Of a stretch of 7,548 bases of DNA, positions 6,924 to 7,548 are shown piece after piece. The notes under the pieces are model-generated. The model was not told the DNA's origin. It searched no databases and saw only the letters and a program-made list of their open reading frames with translations. The stretch is from Actinomycetes bacterium (GTDB taxonomy: Bacteria > Actinomycetota > Acidimicrobiia > Acidimicrobiales > Acidimicrobiaceae), in assembly GCA_021785315.1 (NCBI GenBank), contig JAJYFX010000076.1:1-7548 (forward strand). The letters run 5' to 3'. Every line of letters begins with the position of its first letter. Position 1 is the stretch's first letter. The translations under genes and the position numbers were made by a program.

Positions 6924-7005
6924 TTATGAATCCAGAAAGTTACTTTTGCAGTGATCATTCGGCAATGACCTGACACGTAGCAATCCACGAAAGTAGTCAC
7001 AAAAA

Positions 7006-7548
7006 GTGAAAATTTATCGCCTCGCCAGCAAAGTCTTAGTTTTCTTTGTCCTATCGTTTTCAATCTCAAGTTCGACATATTCAACTTGGCTGCACAGCGG
7101 CTCTCAACCGCCTTCAGCTACGGTCGCTTACTCGACGCCGCCGGTAGTTGGCTACGGTGCCGCGCAACCGTTTGCGGCTGATCAGTCGGTCGTGCCATCA
7201 TCTTTGGTGGTAGGTATGACAATGACCCCGAATGGAAACGGCTATTGGTTGTTCACTGCAACCGGTGAGGTTTTCTCATATGGTGACGCCGCTAATTTCG
7301 GATCCGCATCAAGTCTCGTGCTTTATGGTCCGATTGTCGGAATGGCTGCAACGCCCGACGGCAAAGGCTACTGGTTGGTGGGGTCCGACGGTGGGATCTT
7401 CACCTTTGGGGACGCAACGTTCTACGGCTCGATGGGCGGCAAATATCTTGCGGGCGCCATTGTCGGAATGGCCGCAACGCCCGACGGCAAAGGCTACTGG
7501 TTGGTGGGGTCCGACGGCGGGATCTTCACTTTTGGGGACGCAACGTTC
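7006..7548 (+). CDS. Secreted protein with 42-residue GYWLV-type repeats, N-terminal part; 3' end outside the window
   Basis: The frame is open from GTG at 7006 to the window edge (181 codons, no stop). An in-frame TAG at 6994 means the start cannot be much further upstream. The N-terminus MKIYRLASKVLVFFVLSFS has basic residues followed by a hydrophobic core, a likely signal peptide or membrane anchor; the cleavage site is unclear. Residues about 33-67 are a Pro/Ser/Ala/Thr-rich linker. From residue 68 there are 42-residue repeats with the core GYWLVGSDGGIFTFGDA: one diverged, one full, and a third cut at 30 residues. The Gly/Asp-rich turns between short strands suggest a beta-rich, possibly propeller-like extracellular domain. 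Similar repeats are, from memory, common in secreted Acidimicrobiia proteins of unknown function, sometimes attached to hydrolase domains; any such domain would lie outside the window. No good Shine-Dalgarno is seen (only GAAAG at 6989-6993), so the exact start is less certain than the frame. No functional link to arginine synthesis is apparent. Confidence 0.8.
   Translation, partial: MKIYRLASKVLVFFVLSFSISSSTYSTWLHSGSQPPSATVAYSTPPVVGYGAAQPFAADQSVVPSSLVVGMTMTPNGNGYWLFTATGEVFSYGDAANFGSASSLVLYGPIVGMAATPDGKGYWLVGSDGGIFTFGDATFYGSMGGKYLAGAIVGMAATPDGKGYWLVGSDGGIFTFGDATF
7207..7548 (+). repeat. In-frame tandem repeats, 126-base (42-residue) period
   Basis: Three units: 7207-7332, 7333-7458 and 7459-7548 (cut by the window edge). 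Units 2 and 3 differ at only 3 of the 90 comparable bases (7347/7473, 7392/7518, 7404/7530), all silent third-codon positions. Unit 1 is clearly diverged but keeps the same length and the framework VGM-x-x-TP-x-G-x-GYWL with later YGD for FGD. Confidence 0.9.

Noticed and set aside
6925..6960. ARG-box-like half-sites (TATGAAT and ATTCGG) after argH
   Set aside because: The halves are far too widely spaced for one ArgR site, and neither has a proper partner arm.
6848..7005. A small gene or tRNA in the gap after argH
   Set aside because: No start with a ribosome site, no open frame of convincing length with a motif, and no cloverleaf-like set of arms was seen.

Overview
The window is most of a classical arginine-biosynthesis gene cluster, all on the + strand, in the order argJ (3' part only), argB, argD, argF, argR, argG, argH. 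It is followed by the start of an unrelated secreted repeat protein that runs off the right edge. This order (with argC expected just left of the window) is the standard actinobacterial argCJBDFRGH layout. Base composition looks intermediate (near half G+C by eye), which is low for an actinobacterium. The last gene carries 42-residue repeats with the core GYWLVGSDGGIFTFGDA, a repeat type I associate with Acidimicrobiia. My best inference is a moderate-GC member of that class; the species cannot be fixed from this sequence.

Layout: positions 1-4097 form one dense block. argJ abuts argB with no gap, argB overlaps argD, argD overlaps argF by ATGA, and argR starts two bases after argF. Shine-Dalgarno sequences lie inside the preceding genes, so translation is probably coupled. 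Three gaps follow: 85 bases before argG (4098-4182), 79 bases before argH (5377-5455) and 158 bases after argH (6848-7005). The first two each hold one short stem-loop and a good ribosome binding site. The third holds two perfect palindromes but no convincing promoter or U-tailed terminator.

How the genes work together: ArgJ recycles the acetyl group from N-acetylornithine to glutamate. ArgB phosphorylates N-acetylglutamate. ArgC (outside the window) reduces the product, and ArgD transaminates it to N-acetylornithine. ArgF carbamoylates ornithine to citrulline, ArgG condenses citrulline with aspartate, and ArgH releases arginine and fumarate. ArgR is the arginine-responsive repressor expected to control the set. 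The ArgB sequence has the N-terminal segment typical of arginine-inhibited enzymes, which fits a cyclic (ArgJ) pathway where this step is the feedback point.

The arginine genes are intact and ordinary, with a few residue substitutions noted below. The least-explained parts are the terminal repeat-protein gene, whose second and third repeats are almost identical at the DNA level with only silent differences, and the palindrome-rich gap in front of it. I did not find evidence for a novel multi-gene system.
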